NCBI RefSeq assembly: GCF_003602095.1
Contig: NZ_RAHH01000002.1
Location: 62,001 to 126,000, forward strand
DNA from: Rahnella woolbedingensis
GTDB taxonomy: Bacteria; Pseudomonadota; Gammaproteobacteria; Enterobacterales; Enterobacteriaceae
DNA: 64,000 bases
Direction: 5' to 3'
In this document: positions 54,989-63,847 of the stretch, piece after piece
Numbering within the stretch: position 1 is the stretch's first letter
How the letters are laid out: each line of letters opens with the position of its first letter
Position numbers and translations under genes: made by a program
The notes under the pieces: model-generated
Database searches by the model: none
What the model saw: only the letters and a program-made list of their open reading frames with translations
What the model was told of the DNA's origin: nothing

Positions 54989-55181
54989 TTTATTTTATTC
55001 CACTCTGTTGATCCTGCATACCGTCGGTTCCGGACGATAAATAACAGCGATGTAGGCATTGCCAGCGGGCAAGTCCTGACGTGACGAAAAGAAAGCGCCA
55101 TTAAGAGTCATCGGCATTCGGGCGGAGGGATTCAGTTTATGTTTGTGGAGCAGATCGCATTTTTGCAGATTAATCGCGATC

Positions 55182-55213
55182 GCTACAGGCTACGTTAAGA
55201 CACAGCCTGTAGC
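55182..55213. terminator. perfect 10-bp hairpin downstream of rcsA
   Basis: GCTACAGGCT and AGCCTGTAGC flank a 12-base loop. There is no T-run, so its role as a terminator is uncertain. Confidence 0.45.
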
Positions 55214-55229
55214 GGGAACCAGGGAAGGA

Positions 55230-55844
55230 TTAATTCACGTATATTCCATTGGTGAGTTGATCACACAAACGAACAACGTGATAAATAATATGTTTATTCG
55301 GTGACTTTATTTTCCGCTTAATATTTCCTTTATACGAAGACACCGTTTTTGTCTTAATTTGCAACTTATCGGATATTTCAATCGTTCCGTTACCTGACAT
55401 CCACATTCTTAGCATGGCGGACTCTGAGCGGCTAAGTATCACCGGTCTGATATCCAGAGCCGCACAACTGGCCGGATCCTGTGCATGCGATAGTGAAGGA
55501 TGATTCAGTAACTGCCGGAGCGTTTCTGACTTAATCGATTTCGAGGTGATAATCACGTTCTTACGAACAAAAATATATTCTTCAAAATGAATACGAGTAC
55601 GCGACATGAAGATAAAAAATAACGTCTCCGGGCAGTCAGTAATCAGTTCGCCCAGTCGCTCTTTGTTCTGTGACTGAGACAACATGCAATCCTCATTGAT
55701 AAACACGACAGAGGGATTGAGTCTGATGCATCCGGCGTGTAACTGGTCAAAATGGGTGGCGTAACTGACCTCCTGTTCACTGGTGAGTAATTGTTGCAAC
55801 CCGAGACGGGTATACCGGCATGGATCCAAGATTATCGTTTGCAT
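55230..55844 (-). CDS. rcsA: RcsA, auxiliary regulator of the Rcs phosphorelay
   Basis: The 204-residue protein starts MQTIILDPCRYTRLGLQ and contains PSVVFINEDC and VRKNVIITSKSIK, then a C-terminal LuxR-type helix-turn-helix (about 130-195) with SESAMLRMWMSGNGTIEIS and IKTKTVSSYKGNIKRKIK. This is RcsA almost along its length. It partners RcsB to activate capsule genes and is Lon-sensitive. I trim the longer frame to MQTIIL, which follows GAGGA. An RcsAB box lies upstream. Confidence 0.94.
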   Translation of the reverse strand: MQTIILDPCRYTRLGLQQLLTSEQEVSYATHFDQLHAGCIRLNPSVVFINEDCMLSQSQNKERLGELITDCPETLFFIFMSRTRIHFEEYIFVRKNVIITSKSIKSETLRQLLNHPSLSHAQDPASCAALDIRPVILSRSESAMLRMWMSGNGTIEISDKLQIKTKTVSSYKGNIKRKIKSPNKHIIYHVVRLCDQLTNGIYVN

Positions 55845-56056
55845 AGTAAGTCCTCGTAGGACGTCCTTGTTCTCCATAATGATTGGATTCTTTAGTGTCA
55901 GCACAAAGCGCAAAGAATGAGCGCTGACTCTACTTTTTGCATGAAAGATGGCGGCGTGGAAGTGTTATTTTCAGGCGTTCACAGGCAGGGAGGTTTTTGA
56001 TTAATTTGGTTTATGTCAGGATTAACTTTGTAACTGAACAAAAAAGCGGAACTAAT

Positions 56057-56070
56057 TAGGATTATTCTTA
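56057..56070 (-). promoter_or_regulatory. RcsAB box of rcsA
   Basis: On the minus strand TAAGAATAATCCTA matches the consensus TAAGAATATTCCTA at 13 of 14 positions. It lies about 213 bases before the rcsA start, consistent with autoactivation known for rcsA. Confidence 0.78.
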
Positions 56071-56203
56071 ATGGATGTAAGGACATAGAAGAAGTGCTTA
56101 ACAATAGGCGTGTTACCGTAACACGATGTAACACTTCGCAAAGAGATGATGATGCTGCTTATGCTTAAAAACAATTCACGAATGAAAAATGGCAACAAAA
56201 GCG

Positions 56204-56227
56204 GACGCAGCGTGTCAGCGCTGCGTC
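56204..56227 (-). terminator. hairpin after the GH88 gene
   Basis: GACGCAGCG and CGCTGCGTC form a perfect 9-bp stem with a 6-base loop. The minus-strand tail CGCTTTTGTT is moderately T-rich. Confidence 0.6.
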
Positions 56228-56234
56228 ACAGTGA

Positions 56235-57425
56235 TTACCAGTAGGACTGCCAGCATTGCGTCAGGCGCGTCAGCGCTTCGACATAAAAATAATCGCCCCA
56301 GCTGCAACACTCATCCACACCTTTGCCGCTCCCCATGTGATACACAGAGTGCTTAAGCAGCCCGTCACAATCTTCCTGCTCACCGGCCAGATAATTCTCA
56401 GTCAGTGAATCCATAATCCGCAGCGCCATTTCTTCGTAGCATGCGCGTTTGTCATCGGTGGCGGGCAGGGTCGTCGCCAGACTCAGCAAGCCGCACACCG
56501 CAATGGCCGCAGCAGAACTGTCGCGAACCGCATCGGTGCCCAGCAAGGCTAAATCCCAGTGGCAGACATCATCTTCCGGCAGACGGTTGAGGAAATAATG
56601 TGCCAGACAACGCGAAAGCTCGACCTGTTCCTCATCTCCGGTATACCGGTAGCTGAGCAGGAATCCATAAATGCCCCAGGCCTGACCGCGAGACCAGCAG
56701 GAGTCATCAGAATAACCCTGATGGGTGTTACCAAAACGCGGCTCGCCGGTCACGGTATCCATGTAATACGTGTGATAGGTCGAAGCGTCCGGGCGCACGA
56801 TATATTTCGCTGCCTGCCCGGCATGGGCACGCGCGGCTTCGGCAAAGCGTGATTCGCCGGTTTGCTCGCTCGCCCAGTACAGCAGCGGCAGATTCATATT
56901 GCAGTCAATAATCATGCGTCCGGCCTGTTCCGGATCCTGTAAATCTCCCCACGCCTGAATGATTTTCGCTTTGCTGTTAAAACGCTCCATCAGCGCTTCA
57001 GCGGCCAGCAGGGCAAATCCGCGCGCCTGGCGATTACCGGTCAGTTTAAAGGCACTGACACAGGATAAACTGTAGAGAAAGCCGAGATCGTGCGTGGCCG
57101 TATCAATGCGGTTGGCGATGCGGTTGCCAAATGAAGTCACCTGTTTTTCTGCCGCCAGCCGGTAGCGGTCGTCGCCGGTCATCTCCCAGGCCAACCACAG
57201 TTGCCCGGTCCAGAAACTGGTGGTCCATTCCACATTATCCGTCAGTTTGTAGTGGCCGTTTTCGCAGTTTTCTGACGGAAACTTATCGCCAAATTTATCC
57301 AGATTGCGGGAAATTTTACTGAGCACCACCTGGCGTGCCTGTTGTAATTTTTGCGCGAAAGCAATTCTGTCCAGCTGATTCAGTTCAACAGGCAGTAACT
57401 TTTCTTTCGTGATGTTAAGCGTCAT
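56235..57425 (-). CDS. unsaturated uronyl hydrolase, GH88
   Basis: The 396-residue cytoplasmic alpha/alpha-barrel hydrolase has the catalytic-type Asp113 in THDLGFLYSLSC and Asp174 in MIIDCNMNLPLLYWASEQTG. They are spaced 61 residues apart as in Bacillus UGL (88 and 149). It also shows HQGYSDDSCWSRGQAWGIYG and DSSAAAIA. The family hydrates the double bond of unsaturated glucuronyl or galacturonyl oligosaccharides, releasing 4-deoxy keto-uronates. It has no signal peptide. The operon order is DUF2264, MFS transporter, GH88, with a KdgR-like box ahead. Confidence 0.92.
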   Translation of the reverse strand: MTLNITKEKLLPVELNQLDRIAFAQKLQQARQVVLSKISRNLDKFGDKFPSENCENGHYKLTDNVEWTTSFWTGQLWLAWEMTGDDRYRLAAEKQVTSFGNRIANRIDTATHDLGFLYSLSCVSAFKLTGNRQARGFALLAAEALMERFNSKAKIIQAWGDLQDPEQAGRMIIDCNMNLPLLYWASEQTGESRFAEAARAHAGQAAKYIVRPDASTYHTYYMDTVTGEPRFGNTHQGYSDDSCWSRGQAWGIYGFLLSYRYTGDEEQVELSRCLAHYFLNRLPEDDVCHWDLALLGTDAVRDSSAAAIAVCGLLSLATTLPATDDKRACYEEMALRIMDSLTENYLAGEQEDCDGLLKHSVYHMGSGKGVDECCSWGDYFYVEALTRLTQCWQSYW

Positions 57426-57498
57426 AACGTCTCCCTTTTGCAGAGCAATAAGTGTCTTTATTTCAGTGGATTGATTTCAATGAATGAGTGTGTAGAGA

Positions 57499-58785
57499 TC
57501 ACCGTTTCAGCGGCGCGAGTTCGCCGTTATTCTCCGTGGGTGCTGCGGGAGCAGCCACGCCGGATCGCAGGCTGTGACAGCCAGATAACGTGAAAGCGGA
57601 AATCAGCGTGAAGCACAGCGCGATGCTGCCCATCACCAGATAGGTGTGTTCGAAACCAATGCGGTCATAGAAGTAGCCGGCAGGTGGGGCGACCACGATT
57701 GAACCGACATAAATCATCGCCTGATAGCCCAGCAAATACATGGTGGCGTTCACGCGTTTGCTGAAATGCTCAGCGATATATTTAAACACCGACACCAGCA
57801 GCAGGGCGATTTCCAGGCCGTAAAACGGTTTGATAATCGAGATAAGCAGCGGATCGTTAGTCAGCCCGGAGGCGATCAGACGTAATCCCACCAGCGCACC
57901 CACCAACAGCAGGCCTTTCTTGGCGCCGAAATAGTTCACCAGGAAAGGGATCACCATCATCATCAGGAATTCCAAACCTGACTGCACGGTGCTCAGATAG
58001 CCGTACCACGCGTTGCCTTGCTCTTTGGTGTCGAAGAATGTGACGAAATAGCGCGAGAACTGCTGTTCGGCGACAAACATCATCCACGCCACGCCCGCGA
58101 CATACATCGAGAACATCCAGAATTTGCGGTTTTTGAGCAGCAAAATAACGTCGCCGAACACGATTTTTTGCGAAGAAATCACGTCATTATTTTTGAGTTC
58201 TTCATCACCAATCTTCAGTGACAACAGAACCACTAACATCACCAGCGACGTGGCGCTGCTCAGACCGAAGTTCCAGGCCGGAGACAGATTAAACAGCACG
58301 CCGGAAAACGAGGCAGCCAGCGCCCAGCCGAGCGAGCCCCACATACGCACCTGCCCGAATTCCATGTGATACAAACGGCTGAAACGGTCGGCGTAAGATT
58401 CTGACGCTGCCACACCGGCGTACCAGCCGAGGCTCAGATACAGTGCGCCGACGATAATCCCCAGCATCAGATGGCTGTCCAGCAGCGGCTGATAGACGAA
58501 AATAAAGAACGGGGCCATCAGCGCGGAAACCAGCACGACAAAATAAAGCAGGGATTTGCTCATGCCGATTTTGTCCATGATGTAGCCATACACCGGCTTC
58601 ATGATCACCGCGAACACGCCGTTAATGGCAAACACCGTGCCGATACTGACGCTGTCCAGTCCGGCCTTTTGGCCGAGCCACAGGGCGTACAGCCCGAAGC
58701 TTGAAGACCAGGTGAAAAAATACAGGAATATAAAGCTGCTCATTTTATAGTAAGCCGTTTTACTGGCGGTTCTTATGGCTTTCAT
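57499..58785 (-). CDS. oligosaccharide:H+ symporter of the MFS (LacY-type)
   Basis: The 428-residue protein has twelve TM helices and the LacY-family start YKMSSFIFLYFFTWSSSFGLYALWL and LGWYAGVAASESYADRF, GQVRMWGSLGWA. It likely imports the unsaturated uronate disaccharide hydrolysed by the neighbouring GH88 enzyme. It differs from LacY in parts of the sugar pocket, so ligand identity is inference. A strong GGAG precedes its ATG. Confidence 0.88.
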   Translation of the reverse strand: MKAIRTASKTAYYKMSSFIFLYFFTWSSSFGLYALWLGQKAGLDSVSIGTVFAINGVFAVIMKPVYGYIMDKIGMSKSLLYFVVLVSALMAPFFIFVYQPLLDSHLMLGIIVGALYLSLGWYAGVAASESYADRFSRLYHMEFGQVRMWGSLGWALAASFSGVLFNLSPAWNFGLSSATSLVMLVVLLSLKIGDEELKNNDVISSQKIVFGDVILLLKNRKFWMFSMYVAGVAWMMFVAEQQFSRYFVTFFDTKEQGNAWYGYLSTVQSGLEFLMMMVIPFLVNYFGAKKGLLLVGALVGLRLIASGLTNDPLLISIIKPFYGLEIALLLVSVFKYIAEHFSKRVNATMYLLGYQAMIYVGSIVVAPPAGYFYDRIGFEHTYLVMGSIALCFTLISAFTLSGCHSLRSGVAAPAAPTENNGELAPLKR

Positions 58786-58812
58786 AGTGACTCCTGAAAC
58801 GGGCTCTGACGG

Positions 58813-60651
58813 TTAATCTAACGTGATCTGGCCGCTGCGGCCGCGAGACTGCCAGCGCAGTTGCCCGCCCTCAAGGCTGACTTCCGGCACGGTTTTGTTG
58901 CTGATATCAGTGGTAGCCGAAGCACACACGGCGGTGAACAGCCAGTGAGAACCTGCGGGAAGAGTGTTTTGCAGCACCGGGATAACGGCCGTTTCAGCAA
59001 ACATAATGCTGCTGTTTGGCGGGGTAATCACTGCACTGGCCTCGCGCGCCGCCTGAGTTTCCAGGCTGACAATCCGGCTAATGCCGTTACGCGCTGTAAC
59101 CGTCACAGCGCGACGATCGCCGGAGTACTCAGCTTGCGTGGCAGGCTCCTGAATGAGGGCGAAACCGCCTTCAGCCGTATCAAGCGGCCGCTGATTTTCG
59201 ATGTGATGAACACGCAGATGCCAGTCGCCGCACGGAATAAGCCAGGTGCGTACGCAAACGTCGTGCCACGGCAGCCAGCGGGAATAAATCATTGATTCGG
59301 TGATCCGGGTTTCGGCGCAGTCGCGACGTCCGCGGAAATATCCGTCGCCTTCTGAGAACATCAGCATCGAATCACAACCGGCGTGTTTCAGCCCGTAGCG
59401 GCCTCTGTCGAGGGTAAAACCGAACTGGCTGGAATAGGCGAATTTGGTGTATTTGGCTTCGGTATTGACGAAGTTATTCAGCTCCAGCTGTCCGGAAGTG
59501 AGCATCACCACGTGCTGACTTTCCCCGTCGCGGGTCAGGATCTGATTGGCGTGAGGAATACAGTGGACGCGGGAAAGTTCCGGCAGCGGCGCTTCTTCAG
59601 CCTGCCAGAATGCATCGTCCTGCGGCAGGGCCAGCACCAGAAACAGTTTGCATCCCCAGTAAGGGGAGCCCGGCGCGTTATAGTCTTCGGCCATCACCAG
59701 ATTTGGTGTGTGATAACCAATACTGAGTACGCCGTCACGGTCAAAAATTGGCTCATTCAGCCAGTGACGCAGATGGCGCAGGATCATCCCTTTGATGATG
59801 CCTGGCGTGAACACGTCCAGTTTGCTGTACGCGGCGGCACTCCAGAAAGCGGCTTCGGCGAAGCGATAGGTCAGGCTGCGCCCGAAAGGTACAGCCGCGC
59901 CACCCGCAGAGAACAGCGTAATGAAATCCTGTGCAAAGCGCCGAGCGCGTTCACGCAGCATGGCGGCACGTGGTGCATCCACATCCGCCATATTTTGTGC
60001 GTAAAGCAGCCCGTAATAATGAAACGCCATCGAAATATAGTAATCACGCGGACGACCGGGGCCGTCGGAATACCAGCCATCACCGAGATAATAGCTTTCC
60101 ATCAGCTCAAATCGGGCAGCGACGGCAGCCGGATCCCAGGGCAGACCGGACTGCTTAAAGCCCATCTGCACCATGATCGGGAAGAAATTCCAGTTGTTAT
60201 TGGGAATGGTCGCGTCGCGTCCCTGATTAAGCCAGTCCGCCAGATTTTGCTGTTCCTGCGGGGTGAAATGCTGCAACAACTGTTTGTTCAGCAGCGCGAG
60301 CCCGACACCAAAGGCAGCCATTTCTACGCAGCGCTGGTCGAAGTCATGGATTTCCCCCCAGTACTGCGGATGCTGCGGGTCGGTACCAAAGCGGATAGCA
60401 TCAAGATAGAAGGGCAGATCCGCACATTCGCCGCCACCGGCGAGCAACGGGAAAATCCCCCACAACATGCGCGACAGCGCTTCCATTTTGGCAATTTCTT
60501 TACCGTAATGGGTGGTGGTATTTCCCAGATCGATGCCGCTTTTACCTTCTTCGGTATACGGCGACACCGCCGAGAGCAGCTCATTGAGCAGTTGCTGCAT
60601 ATCTTTGCGGGTACGCAACGGATTGTTGATATTAACAATATTCAGGGTCAT
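58813..60651 (-). CDS. DUF2264 glycoside-hydrolase-like protein
   Basis: The 612-residue protein is a DUF2264 member, with GIFPLLAGGG near residue 67, IPNNNWNFFPIMVQMG, DGPGRPRDYYISMAFHYYG, and a C-terminal beta part. I recall that this family corresponds to a CAZy family of uronidase-type enzymes (GH154), but that is family memory. I start at ATG 60651 behind GGGAGA; a TTG codon directly before is possible. It is the first gene of the operon and has no signal peptide. It probably cleaves the imported saccharide alongside GH88. Confidence 0.85.
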   Translation of the reverse strand: MTLNIVNINNPLRTRKDMQQLLNELLSAVSPYTEEGKSGIDLGNTTTHYGKEIAKMEALSRMLWGIFPLLAGGGECADLPFYLDAIRFGTDPQHPQYWGEIHDFDQRCVEMAAFGVGLALLNKQLLQHFTPQEQQNLADWLNQGRDATIPNNNWNFFPIMVQMGFKQSGLPWDPAAVAARFELMESYYLGDGWYSDGPGRPRDYYISMAFHYYGLLYAQNMADVDAPRAAMLRERARRFAQDFITLFSAGGAAVPFGRSLTYRFAEAAFWSAAAYSKLDVFTPGIIKGMILRHLRHWLNEPIFDRDGVLSIGYHTPNLVMAEDYNAPGSPYWGCKLFLVLALPQDDAFWQAEEAPLPELSRVHCIPHANQILTRDGESQHVVMLTSGQLELNNFVNTEAKYTKFAYSSQFGFTLDRGRYGLKHAGCDSMLMFSEGDGYFRGRRDCAETRITESMIYSRWLPWHDVCVRTWLIPCGDWHLRVHHIENQRPLDTAEGGFALIQEPATQAEYSGDRRAVTVTARNGISRIVSLETQAAREASAVITPPNSSIMFAETAVIPVLQNTLPAGSHWLFTAVCASATTDISNKTVPEVSLEGGQLRWQSRGRSGQITLD

Positions 60652-60701
60652 CAAAGCTCTCCCGGTGACTGAGTGGGAACCAGAAAATAAGGGTTTATTA
60701 A

Positions 60702-60720
60702 TTTGAAATATTATTTCATT
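60702..60720. promoter_or_regulatory. KdgR-like operator upstream of the uronate operon
   Basis: TTTGAAATATTATTTCATT matches the KdgR consensus AATRAAAYRNYRTTTYATT at 17 of 19 positions, with a perfect GAAATA-T-TATTTC core. It lies 51 bases before the DUF2264 start. A further AATGAAATA lies at 60734-60742. KdgR represses pectin and uronate genes in Enterobacterales. Confidence 0.68.
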
Positions 60721-60912
60721 TCTCTGTGTCGGGAATGAAATATAGAGGAGTGAGCAGCGCTGATTGTTAACTGCTTCACAGAATGGCGCGATTTTTGAAA
60801 TTGTGATTATTAAATGGCGGATAAAAGGGCTTAAATTATAAAAAGCTGACTGAAAATTGTGTTTTGTTGTCCTGAATGAAAATTATGCAGAAATGCATTA
60901 TGAGGAACCCCA

Positions 60913-61764
60913 ATGCCGGCATCCGATTATCTTGAACGTATTGCCCTTAATGAACGTCAGGTTTCTTTTAACCGGATGAGCCGCGGAAGTGCCAATTATT
61001 TTCACTGGCATCAGTGCCTGGAATTACTTTTTGTCAGTCAGGGTTACGGCATTGTGATAGTCGATAATCAGCAATACACGCTGAGGCCGGGGCGGATGTT
61101 TGTCTTCCCGCCGTTCAAACTGCATAAAGTTTTTGTGGAAGCGGACGAGAAGAACCCCTATCTGCGCACCACCCTTCATCTGGACCATCAGTTACTGGAT
61201 GGGTGTCTGCAATCCTTCCCGCAGCGTCGCAGACGATTTGCCAGTTTATGGGATTCCGACCGCGCCGCACCTATTTTCGACCTGAGCGGGCACGCAAGTC
61301 ATATTGAAGTGATCCTCGAACAGTTCAATCAGCTGCCCGAATCGCAGGCGGATCAGTGGGAAGAAATCACCATGCTCATCCTGCAACTGATGGTGTTTAT
61401 GCCTGCGGAAGACGGGCAGCCGAAAACCATCAGCCGCACAACGGCCTCGAAAGTAATGCAATGGATTGAAGAAAATTATGTGCAGAAGTTTTCACTGGCA
61501 GCGCTTGCGGCGGCTCTTGGGCTTTCCGAAAGCTATATATCGCGGGTCTTCGGGCAGGAAACCGGCGGCTCGATACAGGATTATCTCGCCACGCGGCGCG
61601 TAAAACGCGCCTGCGAACTGCTGCGCTCCACTGACCGTTCGGTCGCAGAGATCGGGCTGCAATGTGGTTTTTCAGACGCGCCGTATTTCATCACCCGTTT
61701 CAAGAAAATGATTGGCAAAACGCCGCTGCAATATCGCAAAGCGGCGTTTTCATTGTTGTCTTAA
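60913..61764 (+). CDS. AraC-family regulator with cupin sensor domain
   Basis: The 283-residue protein has an N-terminal cupin-like part (about 20-100, with HWHQCLELLFVSQGYG and RPGRMFVFPPFKLH) and a C-terminal AraC double helix-turn-helix (about 180-275; ALGLSESYISRVFGQETG and GFSDAPYFITRFKKMIGKTP). It is divergent from the uronate operon and is the likely activator that senses a uronate sugar. The start after GAGGAAC is clear. A tandem 13-base repeat overlaps its end. Confidence 0.9.
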   Translation: MPASDYLERIALNERQVSFNRMSRGSANYFHWHQCLELLFVSQGYGIVIVDNQQYTLRPGRMFVFPPFKLHKVFVEADEKNPYLRTTLHLDHQLLDGCLQSFPQRRRRFASLWDSDRAAPIFDLSGHASHIEVILEQFNQLPESQADQWEEITMLILQLMVFMPAEDGQPKTISRTTASKVMQWIEENYVQKFSLAALAAALGLSESYISRVFGQETGGSIQDYLATRRVKRACELLRSTDRSVAEIGLQCGFSDAPYFITRFKKMIGKTPLQYRKAAFSLLS

Positions 61765-61791
61765 AATGTTGTCTTAAAATGTTGTCTTAAA
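61753..61791 (+). repeat. three tandem 13-base repeats at the end of the AraC gene
   Basis: TTGTCTTAAAATG-type units (TTGTCTTAAAATG, the same, then TTGTCTTAAAAAG) follow each other. The first holds the stop codon. Copy-number change would not alter the protein. Confidence 0.75.
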
Positions 61792-61819
61792 AAGCTGACT
61801 TAAGATGCCCGTGGCTCTC

Positions 61820-61960
61820 TCAAACCTTTGCGGGGCAGGCTTTCATGGAATCCACTGCCAGATGAATATCCGCTTCACCCGTCATCCAGTTCACCAGCGC
61901 AACGTTGCGATCCACAACTTGCGCCAGGGTATCCAGGTCTTGCTCAATCAACGGGTGCAT
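61820..61960 (-). CDS. candidate 46-residue small protein
   Basis: The frame starts MHPLIEQDLDTLAQVVDRN and continues VALVNWMTGEADIHLAVD to the end PAKV. The composition is like real soluble protein (helical, balanced charge) and the third codon position is GC-rich. It is preceded by GGAA at 4 bases, a modest site. It sits on the same strand just after the CaiB-type gene. No family is recognised; it could be an independent small gene. Confidence 0.45.
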   Translation of the reverse strand: MHPLIEQDLDTLAQVVDRNVALVNWMTGEADIHLAVDSMKACPAKV

Positions 61961-62051
61961 AGAATTCCGTTCAGGCTCAATAGATTGAGAAGATAGATTA
62001 ACTGACCTGATGACTCGTCCTCAACAAACTGACATATTTTCATGCCTTAAT

Positions 62052-63452
62052 TCATTTTTGCGACGGATCCGACTGCCAGCTGGCAGAGGCAGAACCGAGC
62101 GGAGAAGCCGGTAAACGCCATTGCAGCGACGTGTTTTCCAGCCAGACCGGCGCAAGTAAACGTCGGGCATTTCCCCATGCAGTGATTTCCGGTTTCGGTG
62201 AGAAGTCGGCCTGTTCTGCGGATTCAATCAGCGGTTCGTCGCTGGCGACTGCCGCGCCGTTTTCCATCAGTTCCCGTGCGGTACGTGCCAGCGACAGGCG
62301 GAATTCGCTGCCCTGACCGGTTTCCACCCGTTGCGCTAAACCACGCAAAACCGCTGCCGCCATCAGATAACCGGTCGTGTGATCGAGCGCCTGAACCGGC
62401 AGAGGCACCGGTTTGTCACTGCCTGACAGCTTCATTCCCTCTTGTGCAATGCCGCAACTCATCTGTACCAGACTGTCGAAACCGCGCCGCTCGCGCCACG
62501 GCCCGCTACAGCCATACGCATTGAGACAAACATCCACCAGTCCCGGCGCGATAGCACGGCGCTGCTCGCTGCCATAGCCGAGTTTATGCAGCGCACCGGC
62601 ACGGTAGCCATGCACGATCACATCCGCATCGCGTAATAATTCTTCGAAACGATGCCGGTCCTGCGGGTTATGCAGATTGAGCCGGGCGCAGCGTTTGCCT
62701 AAAGTGAGATCGGCTTCCTGACTGTTTTCATCCCAGCCGAAGGGATCGATACGCAGCACGTCCGCGCCCAGTCCGGCCAGAAAACGCGTGGCGACAGGCC
62801 CGGCGATGATCCGCGTGAGGTCGAGAACTTTTATGCCGGATAGCGGTTTTTCACGCGATAACGTCCACTGAGGAAGGGCGGCAGCAGGCGTTAAAGACAT
62901 CTGAAACAATGGCTCATTTTGCAGGGACTTTCCCTGTACATGCTGCTGCCATTCGCCCGGACTGAGCATTTGCGCGGCGCATCCGCCCGCCTGAACCACA
63001 GCCTGTTCCAGCTCTGCCTTGTTCCACATAATGACCTGCAGTGCCAGCGCCTCGCGGTTCTGCGCCTTACCTGACAGCGATTCCACCACTTTGCGGTGCG
63101 CGGGAGCATTAGTATGCAGACGGATCCAGCCATCAGCCGTGGCATAGTCGCCTGCCAGACTGTCCCATGCTGCCGGAATTTCCCAGCCCTCTGGCCTGAT
63201 ACTGGTTTTACACCAAAGCGACGCCAGCCGCCGGTCGACCGTGACCGTCTCGTGTCCGCCGTGTTTAAGCGCCAGCAATCGCGAGAGCGCCATCCCCGCT
63301 AACGCGACAGACGCGGTGATGAGCGGCGTAACGGGATAATAAGAAGGCAGATTTCCTGCACCGTTAATATGAAGCGAGCAGGGAGGTGAAATCTCGCCGG
63401 TGAGCTGAGCGTATAACGCCCGCGCTTTCTGCTGGATAGGTTCATCTGACAT
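62052..63452 (-). CDS. CaiB/BaiF-type CoA transferase-like protein with two domains
   Basis: The 466-residue protein holds a full CaiB N-terminal motif only from residue 206 (SGIKVLDLTRIIAGPVATRF, LGADVLRIDPF). It then carries LNLHNPQDRHRFEELLRDAD, GYRAGALHKLGYG and SLVQMSCGIAQEG. The first 200 residues resemble a degenerate second CaiB-like part (LAGDYATADGWIRLHTNAPA). The family moves CoA between acids or acts as racemase. No CoA-metabolism neighbours are present, so substrate is unknown. Its start follows GGAG. Confidence 0.84.
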   Translation of the reverse strand: MSDEPIQQKARALYAQLTGEISPPCSLHINGAGNLPSYYPVTPLITASVALAGMALSRLLALKHGGHETVTVDRRLASLWCKTSIRPEGWEIPAAWDSLAGDYATADGWIRLHTNAPAHRKVVESLSGKAQNREALALQVIMWNKAELEQAVVQAGGCAAQMLSPGEWQQHVQGKSLQNEPLFQMSLTPAAALPQWTLSREKPLSGIKVLDLTRIIAGPVATRFLAGLGADVLRIDPFGWDENSQEADLTLGKRCARLNLHNPQDRHRFEELLRDADVIVHGYRAGALHKLGYGSEQRRAIAPGLVDVCLNAYGCSGPWRERRGFDSLVQMSCGIAQEGMKLSGSDKPVPLPVQALDHTTGYLMAAAVLRGLAQRVETGQGSEFRLSLARTARELMENGAAVASDEPLIESAEQADFSPKPEITAWGNARRLLAPVWLENTSLQWRLPASPLGSASASWQSDPSQK

Positions 63453-63847
63453 GCGTTAACTCCGCTGTTGGGAAATCTGACTTTACATTTTTATAACATT
63501 TCTCAGGCAGAGTGGGTAACTTTCTGTGACGCTGTCACTTAAAGAACTGCTATTTCTCGTCACAGAATACTCTTAAAGTCCTCATCGTAATCGTCACTCC
63601 GTCAGGGTATTTATTACCGCGCAACTCGCTGTTTCCAAAAACCGTCTCAGCCCTGCCATATCGGGGATGAGCGCACTCATTTACGCTGACTTTTTCAAGT
63701 AAAATATTAGCTGAATGCATTCAATTTCTTGTACTCGGCTTGGGAATTTTACGTTAGCCTTAGGGTCAGAAAATACTGACTACGCGGGGACTGCGTTTTG
63801 TGACGAAGTCCCCAGATTTTTTGCCCAGTACAGGAAACGATTCTGGC
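63453..63847. other. 395-base region upstream of opgD
   Basis: Contains divergent promoters for the CaiB-type gene and opgD, and the terminator-like hairpin at 63786-63822. No protein frame is convincing. AT-rich parts near 63690-63760 probably hold the opgD promoter. Confidence 0.45.
63786..63822 (+). terminator. terminator-like hairpin in the opgD leader
   Basis: GGGGACT and AGTCCCC form a 7-bp stem, followed by AGATTTTTT. It lies only 26 bases before the opgD start, so it would end a short upstream transcript or attenuate opgD. Confidence 0.6.

Larger units (their letters stand above)
55845..56234. promoter_or_regulatory. 390-base region upstream of rcsA
   Basis: It is AT-rich, with the RcsAB box at 56057-56070 and a hairpin at 56204-56227 belonging to the GH88 gene. 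H-NS-type AT richness suits rcsA silencing. No protein frame is convincing. Confidence 0.5.

Noticed and set aside
54989..55100. FliA promoter for the chemoreceptor gene
   Set aside because: Only ACCGACGG resembles the -10 and no TAAA lies at the right distance, so support is too weak.
54989..55229. DsrA small RNA expected near rcsA
   Set aside because: No stretch resembling the known DsrA stems or terminator was found by eye.
59383..60672. 429-codon plus-strand frame opposite the DUF2264 gene
   Set aside because: It is the antisense shadow of a clear gene on the minus strand and has no domain-like features.
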